From the NCBI GenBank assembly GCA_002938045.1, contig PTLJ01000036.1, forward strand, positions 1 to 9,898: 9,898 bases of DNA. The letters are read 5' to 3'. Source of the stretch: Alphaproteobacteria bacterium MarineAlpha3_Bin4. Lineage in GTDB: Bacteria; Pseudomonadota; Alphaproteobacteria; Rhodospirillales; Casp-alpha2. The stretch's first letter is position 1, and every line of letters begins with the position of its first letter. The notes below the pieces were generated by a model that was not told where the DNA came from, made no database searches, and worked only from the letters and a program-made list of their open reading frames with translations. A program made the position numbers and the translations under genes. Positions 1 through 6,880 of this stretch are shown in pieces.

Positions 1-1948
1 TTGCACCTTCTTCAGCCCTAATCGCAGCAACAGTGGCATCACGCTCAGCCCGAAGAATGTTCTCCATTTTCATAGCCTCAACGACAACCAGTTCATCGCC
101 GATCTTGATTTTCTCACCGATTTCGACAGCAACAGACACCAAGAGCCCTGGCATCGGTGACAGCAAGAACTTTGATGTGTCCGGAGGCTCCTTGATTAGC
201 ATCACCTTGCTGAGTTCCGCCGCCCGTTGGCTCATGACCAAAACGTCGATCCATGCACCGCCATGCCCAACGCGGTAGTTAACGGCTGCGCGCTCAAACT
301 GAACGCAGAAATCAACACCGTCCAAGCGGCCCTTGAAAAGCGGGTCACCCAGTTTCCACTCGGTTTCAATATGGCACTCGCTTTCGTCGAGGGTCAGTTC
401 GTATCCTCCATCAATTGGTACCACACGAACCGCATGATTTACGCCACCGAGGACGACAACCCAATTGTCAGCAACCTTGTACTGGTGATTGGGGACCTGG
501 CCGCTGATCAAAGCGGCCCGCTGTTGGTAGGCTCGGTGCGCGGAAGCGGCGACGGCGACTAGGAGCATGGCATTTTCTGGTACTATGTCAGCGTTGTGCA
601 ATCCGTCGGGATATTCCTCGGCGATTAAATTGGTCGATAGCTCTCCGGCGACGAAACGCGGGAGCGCCATCAGCGCCGCCAAAAAGGCGATGTTATGTTT
701 AATGCCCCGAATGAAATACGTGTTTAGGGCCTTCTTCATAGCCGCGATTGCTTGCTCGCGTGATTTACCGTACGTGATCAGTTTAGCAATCAACGGATCG
801 TAATAGATTGAGATTTCGCTGCCTTCGCAAACGCCGGTGTCAACGCGTACATGTTCGCTCTCGGCGGGCGCGCGGTAACGCACCAACCGGCCCACCGACG
901 GCAGGAAGTTCCGAAACGGATCCTCGGCATAAACCCGGGCCTCGATCGCCCAGCCGTCAAGCTTGACGTCCTTTTGCGTGATCGACAGTTTTTCACCGGC
1001 AGCAACGCGGATCATGAGCTCCACCAAATCAAGACCAGTGACACATTCGGTTACGGGATGTTCAACCTGGAGCCGGGTGTTCATCTCCAGAAAATAGAAG
1101 TTGCGCGCACTATCGACGAGGAACTCTATAGTGCCAGCTGAAGCGTAGTCGACTGCCCGCGCCAGAGCCACCGCCTGTTCGCCCATCCTCCTGCGGGTCT
1201 TAGCGTCTATAAAAGGCGACGGTGCTTCTTCGACGACTTTCTGATAGCGGCGCTGAATCGAGCATTCCCGCTCACCTAGATAAAGCGTGTTGCCGTGGGT
1301 ATCGGCTATCAACTGAATTTCGATGTGGCGAGGCTCTTCGATGAACTTCTCGACAAACATTTTATCGTCCCCGAAGCTAGATCTCGCCTCGTTGCAGGCA
1401 GGTCCAAACCCTTCAATTATTTTTTCGTCATCATGGGCGATCCGCATCCCTTTACCGCCGCCGCCGGCCGATGCCTTCAACATGACCGGATAGCCAATAT
1501 CTTTTGCGACTTTGACCGCCTCTTTGGCATCGGCAACAGCTTCAGCGTGACCCGGTACCGTGTTAACGCCAGCCTTCTCTGCCAGCCTTTTTGACGTGAT
1601 CTTGTCGCCCATGACGGTGATTGCCTTCGGCCCGGGGCCGATAAAGGCAATGCCAGCCTTTTGCAAGGCCTCTGCGAATTTGGCGTTTTCGGAGAGAAAC
1701 CCGTAACCCGGATGGACAGCATCGGCGCCTGTGTCGCGAATGGCGTCCAAAATAGCGCCCATGTTGAGATAGCTCTTCTCCACCGGGGACGGACCGATAA
1801 AGACGGCCTCATCGGCCTGATCGACATGCAGTGCGTAGCGGTCCGCCTCCGAGTAGATGGCGACGGTAGCGATTCCCATCTTCCTCGCGGTCTTGATGAC
1901 CCGACAGGCAATCTCGCCGCGGTTCGTAATTAGAATTTTTTTAAACAT
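1..1948 (-). CDS. pccA: Propionyl-CoA carboxylase alpha subunit (biotin carboxylase + BCCP), 3' end cut by window edge
   Basis: Biotin-containing subunit of propionyl-CoA carboxylase: it uses ATP and bicarbonate to carboxylate biotin on its own carrier domain, for transfer by PccB to propionyl-CoA. I translated 649 uninterrupted codons. The start is canonical (MFKKILITNRGEIA, residues 1-14). The ATP-grasp glycine loop GGGGKG lies at 162-167, ERECSIQRR at 226-234, and the catalytic EMNTRLQVEH at 288-297. WAIEARVYAEDP (333-344) carries the arginine corresponding to E. coli AccC Arg338. Next come the family-specific middle region and a biotinyl domain with EAMKMEN, biotinylated lysine K627 (codon 70-68). 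The family is about 665 residues, so only some 15-20 are missing. A lone biotin carboxylase of the AccC type would end near residue 450, which excludes that reading. No good Shine-Dalgarno precedes the ATG; the conserved N-terminus decides the start. The small 2TM gene lies 92 bp upstream on the same strand. Its partner pccB is separated from it by a plus-strand island. Confidence 0.95.
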   Translation of the reverse strand, partial: MFKKILITNRGEIACRVIKTARKMGIATVAIYSEADRYALHVDQADEAVFIGPSPVEKSYLNMGAILDAIRDTGADAVHPGYGFLSENAKFAEALQKAGIAFIGPGPKAITVMGDKITSKRLAEKAGVNTVPGHAEAVADAKEAVKVAKDIGYPVMLKASAGGGGKGMRIAHDDEKIIEGFGPACNEARSSFGDDKMFVEKFIEEPRHIEIQLIADTHGNTLYLGERECSIQRRYQKVVEEAPSPFIDAKTRRRMGEQAVALARAVDYASAGTIEFLVDSARNFYFLEMNTRLQVEHPVTECVTGLDLVELMIRVAAGEKLSITQKDVKLDGWAIEARVYAEDPFRNFLPSVGRLVRYRAPAESEHVRVDTGVCEGSEISIYYDPLIAKLITYGKSREQAIAAMKKALNTYFIRGIKHNIAFLAALMALPRFVAGELSTNLIAEEYPDGLHNADIVPENAMLLVAVAASAHRAYQQRAALISGQVPNHQYKVADNWVVVLGGVNHAVRVVPIDGGYELTLDESECHIETEWKLGDPLFKGRLDGVDFCVQFERAAVNYRVGHGGAWIDVLVMSQRAAELSKVMLIKEPPDTSKFLLSPMPGLLVSVAVEIGEKIKIGDELVVVEAMKMENILRAERDATVAAIRAEEGA

Positions 1949-2040
1949 GCTGGAACTGGCCAAACCCTGAATCTCAACCGTTCGTTACGCCTTTTTTGGC
2001 GACAATCCTCCGATGAATCCATGAACACGCCGCTTGTCAC

Positions 2041-2280
2041 CTAAGGCGGCGGATGATTTCTGGTTATACCTTTAAACAGTCCCATGGCATAGGCGGCATG
2101 GATGGCAAGAATGCTTCCCCAGCCGACCATCGGCAAGGTGAACCAGACGGTGTTCGGTGTCAGATAATAGTTGATAGGCACCAATACGATCATCGCCAGG
2201 AAATAGGCAGCGAGATGCCTGCTAAACCCCTTTAGCCGCCGACGCGCCCTAACGGCGCTAATATTGTTTTCGTCGTTGAT
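2041..2280 (-). CDS. Small 2TM-domain membrane protein with no standard start codon
   Basis: A frame of about 79 codons ends at TAG (2043-2041). It matches the two-helix '2TM' domain pattern as I remember it: a basic stretch RARRRLKGF, then HLAAYFLAMIVLVPINYYL (first helix, about residues 22-40), a short turn with TPNTVWF, then LPMVGWGSILAIHAAYAM (second helix) and a proline-rich tail. The GW...AIHA motif of the second helix is the strongest sign. Function is unknown; such proteins sit in the inner membrane and some are fused to sensor kinases. No ATG, GTG or TTG lies between the upstream in-frame TAA (2304-2302) and the domain. The first ATG (2193-2191) is inside helix 1. I set the start at ATC (2280-2278), seven bases after an AGGAA; ATT a few codons later is an alternative. 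The 5' end may have been lost when the neighbouring plus-strand island arrived. pccA follows 92 bp downstream on the same strand. Confidence 0.6.
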   Translation of the reverse strand: MNDENNISAVRARRRLKGFSRHLAAYFLAMIVLVPINYYLTPNTVWFTLPMVGWGSILAIHAAYAMGLFKGITRNHPPP

Positions 2281-2311
2281 GACGCTTTTCCTACACGCGG
2301 CTTACCGGTTA

Positions 2312-2552
2312 GAACAAGGGCCAATACCCTGTCCGACCGCAAAGGTCAAAATCGATTAAGATGTGCTGCACGACAAAATGGATTACACGCCCTAAGTATA
2401 AGGGGGTGACCATCTGGGCGGTGACCACCCTATCGCGGGGCGAAGTGGTTTATGGCAAGGTCGCAGTCAACGGAGCGCCGGGGTAGGATCAATTCTTGCC
2501 CTGCGAGTTGCCGAAATCTGCCAAGCCAGCCGACTTAAGCTTTCTTGATTAG
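2312..2552 (+). pseudogene. Decayed 3' end of a D-hydantoinase/dihydropyrimidinase gene
   Basis: No intact gene lies here, but plus-strand translation recovers the C-terminus of a cyclic amidohydrolase (dihydropyrimidinase/hydantoinase) in pieces. One frame reads PTAKVKI, an in-frame TAA (2357-2359), then DVLHDKMDYTP (2360-2392), followed by TAA. About 10 bases on, the next frame reads KGVTIWAVTTLSRGEVVYG (from 2403), then KVAVNGAPG, TAG (2484-2486), and DQFLPCELPKSAKPADL, ending at TAG 2550-2552. Family members have, in this order, HDNMDYTPYEG, MEVTGWPVTTLSRGEVV, a glycine-rich turn and GRFLP. The match is therefore collinear, with one frameshift, a probable 6-bp loss, and stops where family residues are expected. 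Only about the last 80 of some 460-480 residues remain, and the left boundary is approximate. The fragment ends 25 bp before the carbamoylase ATG, the layout of an intact hydantoinase-carbamoylase operon. The comparison is from memory and was not run as an alignment. Confidence 0.82.
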
Positions 2553-2577
2553 ATCTGATAAGGAGCACGACTAAACC

Positions 2578-3510
2578 ATGGCAAGAATTGTAAAAATTGC
2601 AGCCGCCCAATCAGGCCCCATTCAGAAGGACGAAGGCCGCCAAGCTGTTGTTGCGCGCTTGGTAGAGATGATGCGCCAAGCAGCTTCACAGGAGAGTGAT
2701 ATCGTCGTCTTCACGGAGCTTGCGTTAACAACGTTCTTTCCCCGTTATTACGAGGAGGACCGGTCAAAAATGGACGGATGGTTCGAGACCGATATGCCGG
2801 GCGGGGTGACACAACCGCTGTTCGATACCGCCAAGAAGCTTGGCATTGGATTCTCGATCGGCTACGCGGAACTGACGCCGGACGGCCACCATTTCAATAC
2901 TCAGATTCTGGTCGACAAGTCGGTCACCATTGTTGGCAAATACCGTAAGGTCCACTTGCCCGGTCACGTCGAATACGAGCCGGAACGTACTTGGCAGCAC
3001 CTGGAAAAACGTTATTTCGAGCCTGGCGACCTTGGTTTTCCCGTCTGGCGAACCATGGGCGGTGTCATGGGGATGTGCATCTGCAACGACCGCCGCTGGC
3101 CGGAAACCTTTCGGGTCATGGGGCTACAGGGTGTCGAGTTGGTCATGCTCGGCTATAACACGCCAACACTCAACTCCCTGAAACCCGGGGAGACGGCCAA
3201 AACTCGCATGCACCATAACCATATCTGCATGCAGGCCGGCGCCTACCAGAACGCTTGTTGGGTCGTCGGTGTCGCCAAGGCCGGTAACGAAGATGGCAAT
3301 GATCTGATGGCAGGTAGCTGCATCGTTAACCCCAACGGTGAGATCGTCGCCTTAGCCGAGACCTGCGGAGACGAAGTGATCGTTTTTGAGTGCGATTTGG
3401 ACGAGTGTGTGTTCCTAAAAAAGACGACGTTCAATTTTGAGGCCCACCGGCGTACCGAACACTACGGCCTGATTGCCACGCAGACTGCCGCCATACCACC
3501 ACCTGAATAA
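2578..3510 (+). CDS. N-carbamoyl-D-amino acid amidohydrolase (D-carbamoylase), nitrilase superfamily
   Basis: Hydrolyses N-carbamoyl-D-amino acids to D-amino acid, CO2 and ammonia, the second step of hydantoin breakdown, in the cytoplasm. The 310 residues match the length of the Agrobacterium enzyme (about 304) and resemble it throughout: FTELALTTFFPR, GKYRKVHLPGH, HLEKRYFEPGDLGFP, CICNDRRWPETFRVMGL and HYGLIA at the end. The nitrilase triad is complete: Glu47 (in FTELAL), Lys124 (in KYRKVH) and Cys169 (in ICNDRRWPE). The sequence resembles D-carbamoylases more than beta-ureidopropionases or plain nitrilases, although the exact substrate is inferred. AAGGAG lies 12 bases before the ATG, a longer than ideal spacing. 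It is the only intact plus-strand gene here. A dead hydantoinase fragment ends 25 bp upstream, so the gene has lost the enzyme that would have supplied its substrate. It converges with pccB across 48 bp. Confidence 0.9.
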   Translation: MARIVKIAAAQSGPIQKDEGRQAVVARLVEMMRQAASQESDIVVFTELALTTFFPRYYEEDRSKMDGWFETDMPGGVTQPLFDTAKKLGIGFSIGYAELTPDGHHFNTQILVDKSVTIVGKYRKVHLPGHVEYEPERTWQHLEKRYFEPGDLGFPVWRTMGGVMGMCICNDRRWPETFRVMGLQGVELVMLGYNTPTLNSLKPGETAKTRMHHNHICMQAGAYQNACWVVGVAKAGNEDGNDLMAGSCIVNPNGEIVALAETCGDEVIVFECDLDECVFLKKTTFNFEAHRRTEHYGLIATQTAAIPPPE

Positions 3511-3558
3511 TCAGCGGTGCCGGGATCGACCCGCTGCCAGTCTGGGCGTTTTCGGTAT
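3511..3558. other. Convergent gap between the carbamoylase and pccB
   Basis: These 48 bp separate two converging stop codons. AGCGG and CCGCT (in agcggtgccgggatcgacccgct, broken by mismatches) could form a weak stem just after the carbamoylase stop. There is no convincing uridine tract on either strand, so I do not call a terminator. Confidence 0.3.
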
Positions 3559-5091
3559 TTACAACGGAATGTTACCGTGTTTTTTCCACGGGTTTTCGAG
3601 AATTTTATCACGCAGCATCCGCAGGCTTCGGCAAATCCGAAGCCTTGTGTCGTGGGGCATAATGACGTCGTCGATAAATCCCCTATTACCGGCGATGAAG
3701 GGATTGGCGAAACGCTGACGGTATTCCTCGGTCCTGGCGTCTATCTTGTCGGTATCGCTAATATCCTGTCGAAAGATGATCTCAACCGCGCCTTTTGGTC
3801 CCATAACGGCGATCTCGGCGCTCGGCCAAGCTAAGTTGACGTCACCTCGTAGATGCTTAGAACTCATCACGTCATAGGCTCCGCCATATGCCTTTCGGGT
3901 AATCACAGTAACTTTCGGCACCGTGGCCTCCGCGAAGGCGTAAAGGAGTTTTGCGCCGTGCTTGATGATGCCACCGTACTCCTGGGCCGTGCCGGGTAGA
4001 AAGCCTGGGACATCAACGAAGGTGACGATAGGAATGTTGAAGCAGTCGCAGAAACGCACAAACCGCGCCGCCTTGATGCTGCACTCAATATCTAAACAGC
4101 CCGCCAATACGAGCGGCTGGTTGGCCACGATTCCGACCGTAGAGCCCTCCATGCGACCGAAGCCAGTGACGATGTTGCCGGCGTATTCAGGTTGCAATTC
4201 GAAGAACTCCCCTTCATCGACAACTTTTTCAATCAACTCTTTCATGTCATAGGGTTTGTTGGGGTGATCAGGGATCAGGGTGTCGAGCGACCCCTCGACC
4301 CGGTCATGTGGGTCGGGCGTTGGTCGGACCGGCGGTTTCTCGCGATTGTTAGCCGGCAGAAAGTCAATGAAACGCCGCAGATTGAAAAGCGCTTCTGCGT
4401 CATTCTCGAAAGCGCGGTCCGCAACTCCCGATTTGACGGTATGGGTGATGGCGCCGCCCAATTCCTCTTGCGTAACTTCTTCGTGGGTGACCGTCTTAAG
4501 CACGTCCGGACCGGTCACGAACAAATAGCTCGATTTCTTTACCATGAAGATGAAGTCGGTGATCGCCGGCGAATAGACGGCGCCACCTGCGCAGGGGCCC
4601 ATGATCATCGAGATCTGCGGAATAACGCCGGACGACGTAACATTGCGCTGGAACACCTCCGCATACCCGGCCAGTGAGGCAATTCCCTCCTGGATACGGG
4701 CACCACCAGAATCGTTGAGCCCCACGACCGGCGCCCTGACCTTCATCGCCTGATCCATAATCTTGCAAATCTTCTCGGCATGAGATTCAGAGAGTGACCC
4801 GCCTAAAACCGTGAAATCTTGGCTGAAAACGAAGATTAGTCGGCCATTGACGGCGCCATAACCTGTTACTACACCATCGCCCGGCGTGGTCTTTTCTCCC
4901 ATCCCGAAATCCGCACAGCGATGTTCGACAAACATGTCCCATTCCTCGAACGAACCCGGATCAAGCAAAAGTTCTATTCGCTCGCGCGCTGTAAGTTTTC
5001 CTTTGCCGTGCTGTGCGTCGATGCGCTTTTTCCCTCCGCCCTTACGGGCAAGTTCTCGCTTCTCTTCGAGGCGTCGGATGATATCGTGCAT
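3559..5091 (-). CDS. pccB: Propionyl-CoA carboxylase beta subunit (carboxyltransferase)
   Basis: Carboxyltransferase subunit that moves the carboxyl group from carboxybiotin on PccA to propionyl-CoA, giving (S)-methylmalonyl-CoA for entry into the TCA cycle. The 510 residues match PccB proteins. An N-terminal crotonase-fold domain begins with LTARERIELLLD (33-44) and holds the oxyanion-hole loops SGGARIQEG (128-136) and GPCAGGAVYSPA (165-176). The C-terminal domain holds DVPGFLPG (360-367) and RKAYGGAYDVM (399-409). Asp407 in GGAYDVM matches the position I recall as favouring propionyl-CoA in Streptomyces PccB, where the acetyl-CoA enzyme has isoleucine; this supports PCC over ACC. AGGA lies six bases before the ATG. 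The ATP12 gene ends 120 bp upstream on the same strand. The gene for its partner, pccA, lies beyond an inserted plus-strand carbamoylase. Confidence 0.96.
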   Translation of the reverse strand: MHDIIRRLEEKRELARKGGGKKRIDAQHGKGKLTARERIELLLDPGSFEEWDMFVEHRCADFGMGEKTTPGDGVVTGYGAVNGRLIFVFSQDFTVLGGSLSESHAEKICKIMDQAMKVRAPVVGLNDSGGARIQEGIASLAGYAEVFQRNVTSSGVIPQISMIMGPCAGGAVYSPAITDFIFMVKKSSYLFVTGPDVLKTVTHEEVTQEELGGAITHTVKSGVADRAFENDAEALFNLRRFIDFLPANNREKPPVRPTPDPHDRVEGSLDTLIPDHPNKPYDMKELIEKVVDEGEFFELQPEYAGNIVTGFGRMEGSTVGIVANQPLVLAGCLDIECSIKAARFVRFCDCFNIPIVTFVDVPGFLPGTAQEYGGIIKHGAKLLYAFAEATVPKVTVITRKAYGGAYDVMSSKHLRGDVNLAWPSAEIAVMGPKGAVEIIFRQDISDTDKIDARTEEYRQRFANPFIAGNRGFIDDVIMPHDTRLRICRSLRMLRDKILENPWKKHGNIPL

Positions 5092-5211
5092 TAGCTATCC
5101 TGGAGTTCTGCCGCGTTATCCCGGCGATTTAGGTTCCTTTTAGGGGAAAATAGACCGAAGGGTCAGCTAGCGACCAGCAAAAAAAACTGGGGCAGCTTCT
5201 TTAACGGTGGG
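5092..5211 (-). other. Gap between the ATP12 chaperone gene and pccB; probable pccB leader
   Basis: This 120-bp stretch has no gene I can support. On the minus strand it contains a run of eight T (complement of the A tract near 5179-5186) directly after CTGCCCCAG, a very weak stem, so partial termination after the ATP12 gene is possible but not shown. The pccB ribosome site (AGGA, six bases before ATG) is at the low-coordinate end. No promoter boxes stand out. Confidence 0.35.
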
Positions 5212-5922
5212 TCAATCCCGCAACAGATCAATAAACCGGGCAGCCGACTGAAGATCGCTTCTTATGGCAGCGCGGCGCGCTTCGGCATCAAAATCGGAGC
5301 CCCATTGTTCTGACTGCCACGTTTCGTCAAGCAGAGACGTTTCGAACGCTGTCTCAGGTGCGATGTGACCAGCCGTAACGGCGAGCCCGATAACAACAGA
5401 ACTACAAATCTGTGTCATCTCGGCAAGTGCCGTTAATTCAAAATCGTTGTGTCTATTGACTGCGGCGCGGAGGGCTACGAGAGCACTTTCCTCTTGTACC
5501 GTATGTATGATGCCAAAAGTTACTTGCAGTCGAGCCCCGTAAGTCTTGGCCACCCAGTCGAGCAACGGTTGCCACAGCTCCTCCTGTTGCCGAACCAAAT
5601 CAGCCGGAGCCTCAGCCCGGTAGCACAACAAATCGGTCGCGCCGTACCTAGCAATGTTGTTAATTACCTCGGCTCGTCCCGGGCCGACCCGGTCGATTGC
5701 GGTCACAGCGAGCTGCGTCAGCGGCATCGAAGCCAGAACAATCTCTTCTTTTTGTTCAGCCCATTCGTCGGCGATAGCGTCAGCCAGTCGACTACTTAGG
5801 ATTACCACCTGTGTTCCGGATGGCGTCCGAACCGGTCGACCGTCGAGGGTCACCGCGTAGCCGCCCTCGGCCAACTCAACGCGCGCTTCCGTGTAAAACC
5901 TTCGACTAACCTGCGAAACCAT
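5212..5922 (-). CDS. ATP12-family F1-ATPase assembly chaperone
   Basis: Bacterial relative of mitochondrial Atp12, which in eukaryotes binds the F1-ATPase alpha subunit before assembly; a similar role in F1 assembly is inferred. The family signature is present end to end: RRFYTEARVEL near the start, YAVTLDGRPVRTPSG, DEWAEQKEEI, MPLTQLAVTAIDRV, DLLCYRAEAP, QQEELWQPLLDW, then LTALAEMTQICSSVVIGLA and the C-terminal SEQWGSDFDAEARRAA. I start at ATG 5922-5920 (236 residues) because the conserved region begins a few residues later. An in-frame ATG at 6048 adds 42 residues rich in Arg, Ser and Pro with no clear similarity; neither start has a good ribosome site, so the start is uncertain. The family is typical of alphaproteobacteria and mitochondria. 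pccB lies 120 bp downstream. In related genomes I recall a HAD hydrolase gene between rluC and this gene; here a glyoxalase gene and a pseudogene occupy that place. Confidence 0.9.
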   Translation of the reverse strand: MVSQVSRRFYTEARVELAEGGYAVTLDGRPVRTPSGTQVVILSSRLADAIADEWAEQKEEIVLASMPLTQLAVTAIDRVGPGRAEVINNIARYGATDLLCYRAEAPADLVRQQEELWQPLLDWVAKTYGARLQVTFGIIHTVQEESALVALRAAVNRHNDFELTALAEMTQICSSVVIGLAVTAGHIAPETAFETSLLDETWQSEQWGSDFDAEARRAAIRSDLQSAARFIDLLRD

Positions 5923-6120
5923 CCGCTGGCGGTGCTCAATTCTCAAACTAGGATTTAAGGTTGGAACTGTAGCCCTCGGCGACTTCTTCGATTTCACTAC
6001 CTGTGTCCGGCAGCTGCGCCGGCGATGGTGAGGGGAGACAGCATACATTGGTGATGGTGGTAGCAGCGAATACGTAAATTCTAATCATAGTGGTGTGTGC
6101 CCCCTCGACTATTCTCTATA

Positions 6121-6149
6121 CCTTCAAATCATATCGGGATATTTGAAGG
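6121..6149 (-). terminator. Strong inverted repeat across the glyoxalase gene stop codon
   Basis: CCTTCAAA (6121-6128) pairs with TTTGAAGG (6142-6149). Inside it ATAT (6131-6134) can pair with ATAT at 6138-6141 if the outer stem shifts by one base, or the outer nine bases CCTTCAAAT/ATTTGAAGG pair perfectly around an 11-base loop. The repeat spans the last codons and TGA stop of the glyoxalase-type gene. On the minus strand it is followed by TATAGAGAATAG and not a U tract, so it is not a textbook terminator. It may be a weak terminator, an mRNA-stabilising hairpin or an operator for the ATP12 gene. Confidence 0.4.
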
Positions 6150-6638
6150 TTTGGCGGCGTTCCAATCGGCGAGTGCTGCTCGGCCACGGGCGGCAGTCTC
6201 GATTCGCTGTGCGACATTGTCTTCGCGCATTGGCGTAGTAAGCTCGACAACGTAGCCGTTGGGGTCACGAAAATAAATTGAGTGGATAAAACCATGATCA
6301 ACAACCCCACGCACGTCCATGCCAGAGGCCAACCCTTTGGCATGCATGGCATGCAGGTGCGCCATTTCTACTTTTAGTGCTATGTGTAGGTCAAAATCGT
6401 GCTGCGCCTTAAACTCAAAAGGCTGGTTGGGGGCGTCGAAAAAGGCCAGAAACGAGCCGTCGGCCATTTCGAAAAATATATGCAGTACGTTGGTGCTGCG
6501 TCCAGTTTGAGTGGTGGTAATTTCGAAAGCCTCGGCAAGGGGCAACCCAAGAAAGTCCTCGTAGAAACAACGCGTTTCCTCGGCATCACGACAACGATAA
6601 GCGTTATGGTGAAGTCCATGTATTGCTATCTCGACCAT
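6129..6638 (-). CDS. VOC-superfamily (glyoxalase/bleomycin resistance-type) metalloprotein
   Basis: A 169-residue vicinal-oxygen-chelate protein. Two beta-alpha-beta-beta-beta modules are visible: HGLHHNAYRCRDAEETRCFY begins the first, with a conserved FLGLPL, and LHIALKV with IYFRDPNGYVVELTTP makes the second. Candidate metal ligands are His10 or His11, Glu57, His85 and Glu132. The C-terminal module resembles extradiol dioxygenases and lactoylglutathione lyases; the sequence does not fix the substrate. I start at ATG 6638 because GGAGG lies five bases upstream, the best ribosome site in the window; an in-frame ATG at 6677 adds 13 residues but has no comparable site. It sits between a broken response regulator and the ATP12 gene, 206 bp from the latter's chosen start (80 bp from the alternative start at 6048). 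The neighbours do not indicate a pathway. Confidence 0.87.
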   Translation of the reverse strand: MVEIAIHGLHHNAYRCRDAEETRCFYEDFLGLPLAEAFEITTTQTGRSTNVLHIFFEMADGSFLAFFDAPNQPFEFKAQHDFDLHIALKVEMAHLHAMHAKGLASGMDVRGVVDHGFIHSIYFRDPNGYVVELTTPMREDNVAQRIETAARGRAALADWNAAKPSNIPI

Positions 6639-6714
6639 CTCTTCCTCCGTAATCCTGAATTCTTGCCAGCAGCCCATTAACTGAAGATCCAGTGGTAATG
6701 GTTAGTGTACGAGG

Positions 6715-6880
6715 CTAGACAAGTTCCTCAATCGCGAAGGGCTTGGGGAGATAGTCTTAACCGCCACTGTTCAGGCCCCTGGTCCACGCATCAACGGCGT
6801 ACTGCCGCCACTTTCTCCACGCCTTCATTCACAAATCTGGCGAAACGCTTGTGACCTTCGACCAACAGAATTCGTATCAG
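6715..6880 (-). pseudogene. Fragmented OmpR-type response regulator receiver domain
   Basis: Two pieces of a receiver domain read on the minus strand in different frames. From 6880 the first reads LIRILLVEGHKRFARFV, then NEGVEKV, reaching TGA at 6793-6791. This matches the start of an OmpR/QseB-like regulator (xRILLVEDxxRxARFVxxGLE), with Gly replacing one acidic residue. In an overlapping frame the second reads YAVDA, WTRGLNSGG, TAA (6759-6757), then DYLPKPFAIEELV and TAG (6717-6715), which matches the end of the domain (DRVxGLDxGADDYLxKPFAxEELLA). The middle, with the phosphoacceptor aspartate (around DLxLPxxDG), and the whole DNA-binding domain are missing. It is dead: frameshift, internal deletion of about 60 residues, in-frame stops, no start codon. 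The family is recognised from memory of the motifs. No histidine kinase remnant was found nearby. Confidence 0.72.

Noticed and set aside
2404..2429. Direct repeat GGTGACCA with a 15-base period, resembling an operator pair upstream of the carbamoylase.
   Set aside because: Both copies fall within the readable hydantoinase remnant, where they encode the VT...VTT residues, so the repeat is explained by old coding sequence.
4192..4677. A 161-codon plus-strand frame opposite pccB, and other long antisense frames opposite pccA, rarA and rluC.
   Set aside because: They mirror strongly conserved genes on the other strand, have no recognisable domains or ribosome sites, and are expected from codon bias.
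5948..6088. Minus-strand frame of 46 codons beginning MIRIYVFAATT with a hydrophobic start, just before the ATP12 gene.
   Set aside because: It overlaps the alternative N-terminus of the ATP12 gene in another frame, has a poor ribosome site and resembles nothing I know; probably chance.
6758..6829. A 23-codon frame beginning MKAWRKW on the minus strand.
   Set aside because: Its second half is the receiver-domain remnant and its ATG lies inside the other remnant frame; it is a by-product of the frameshift.
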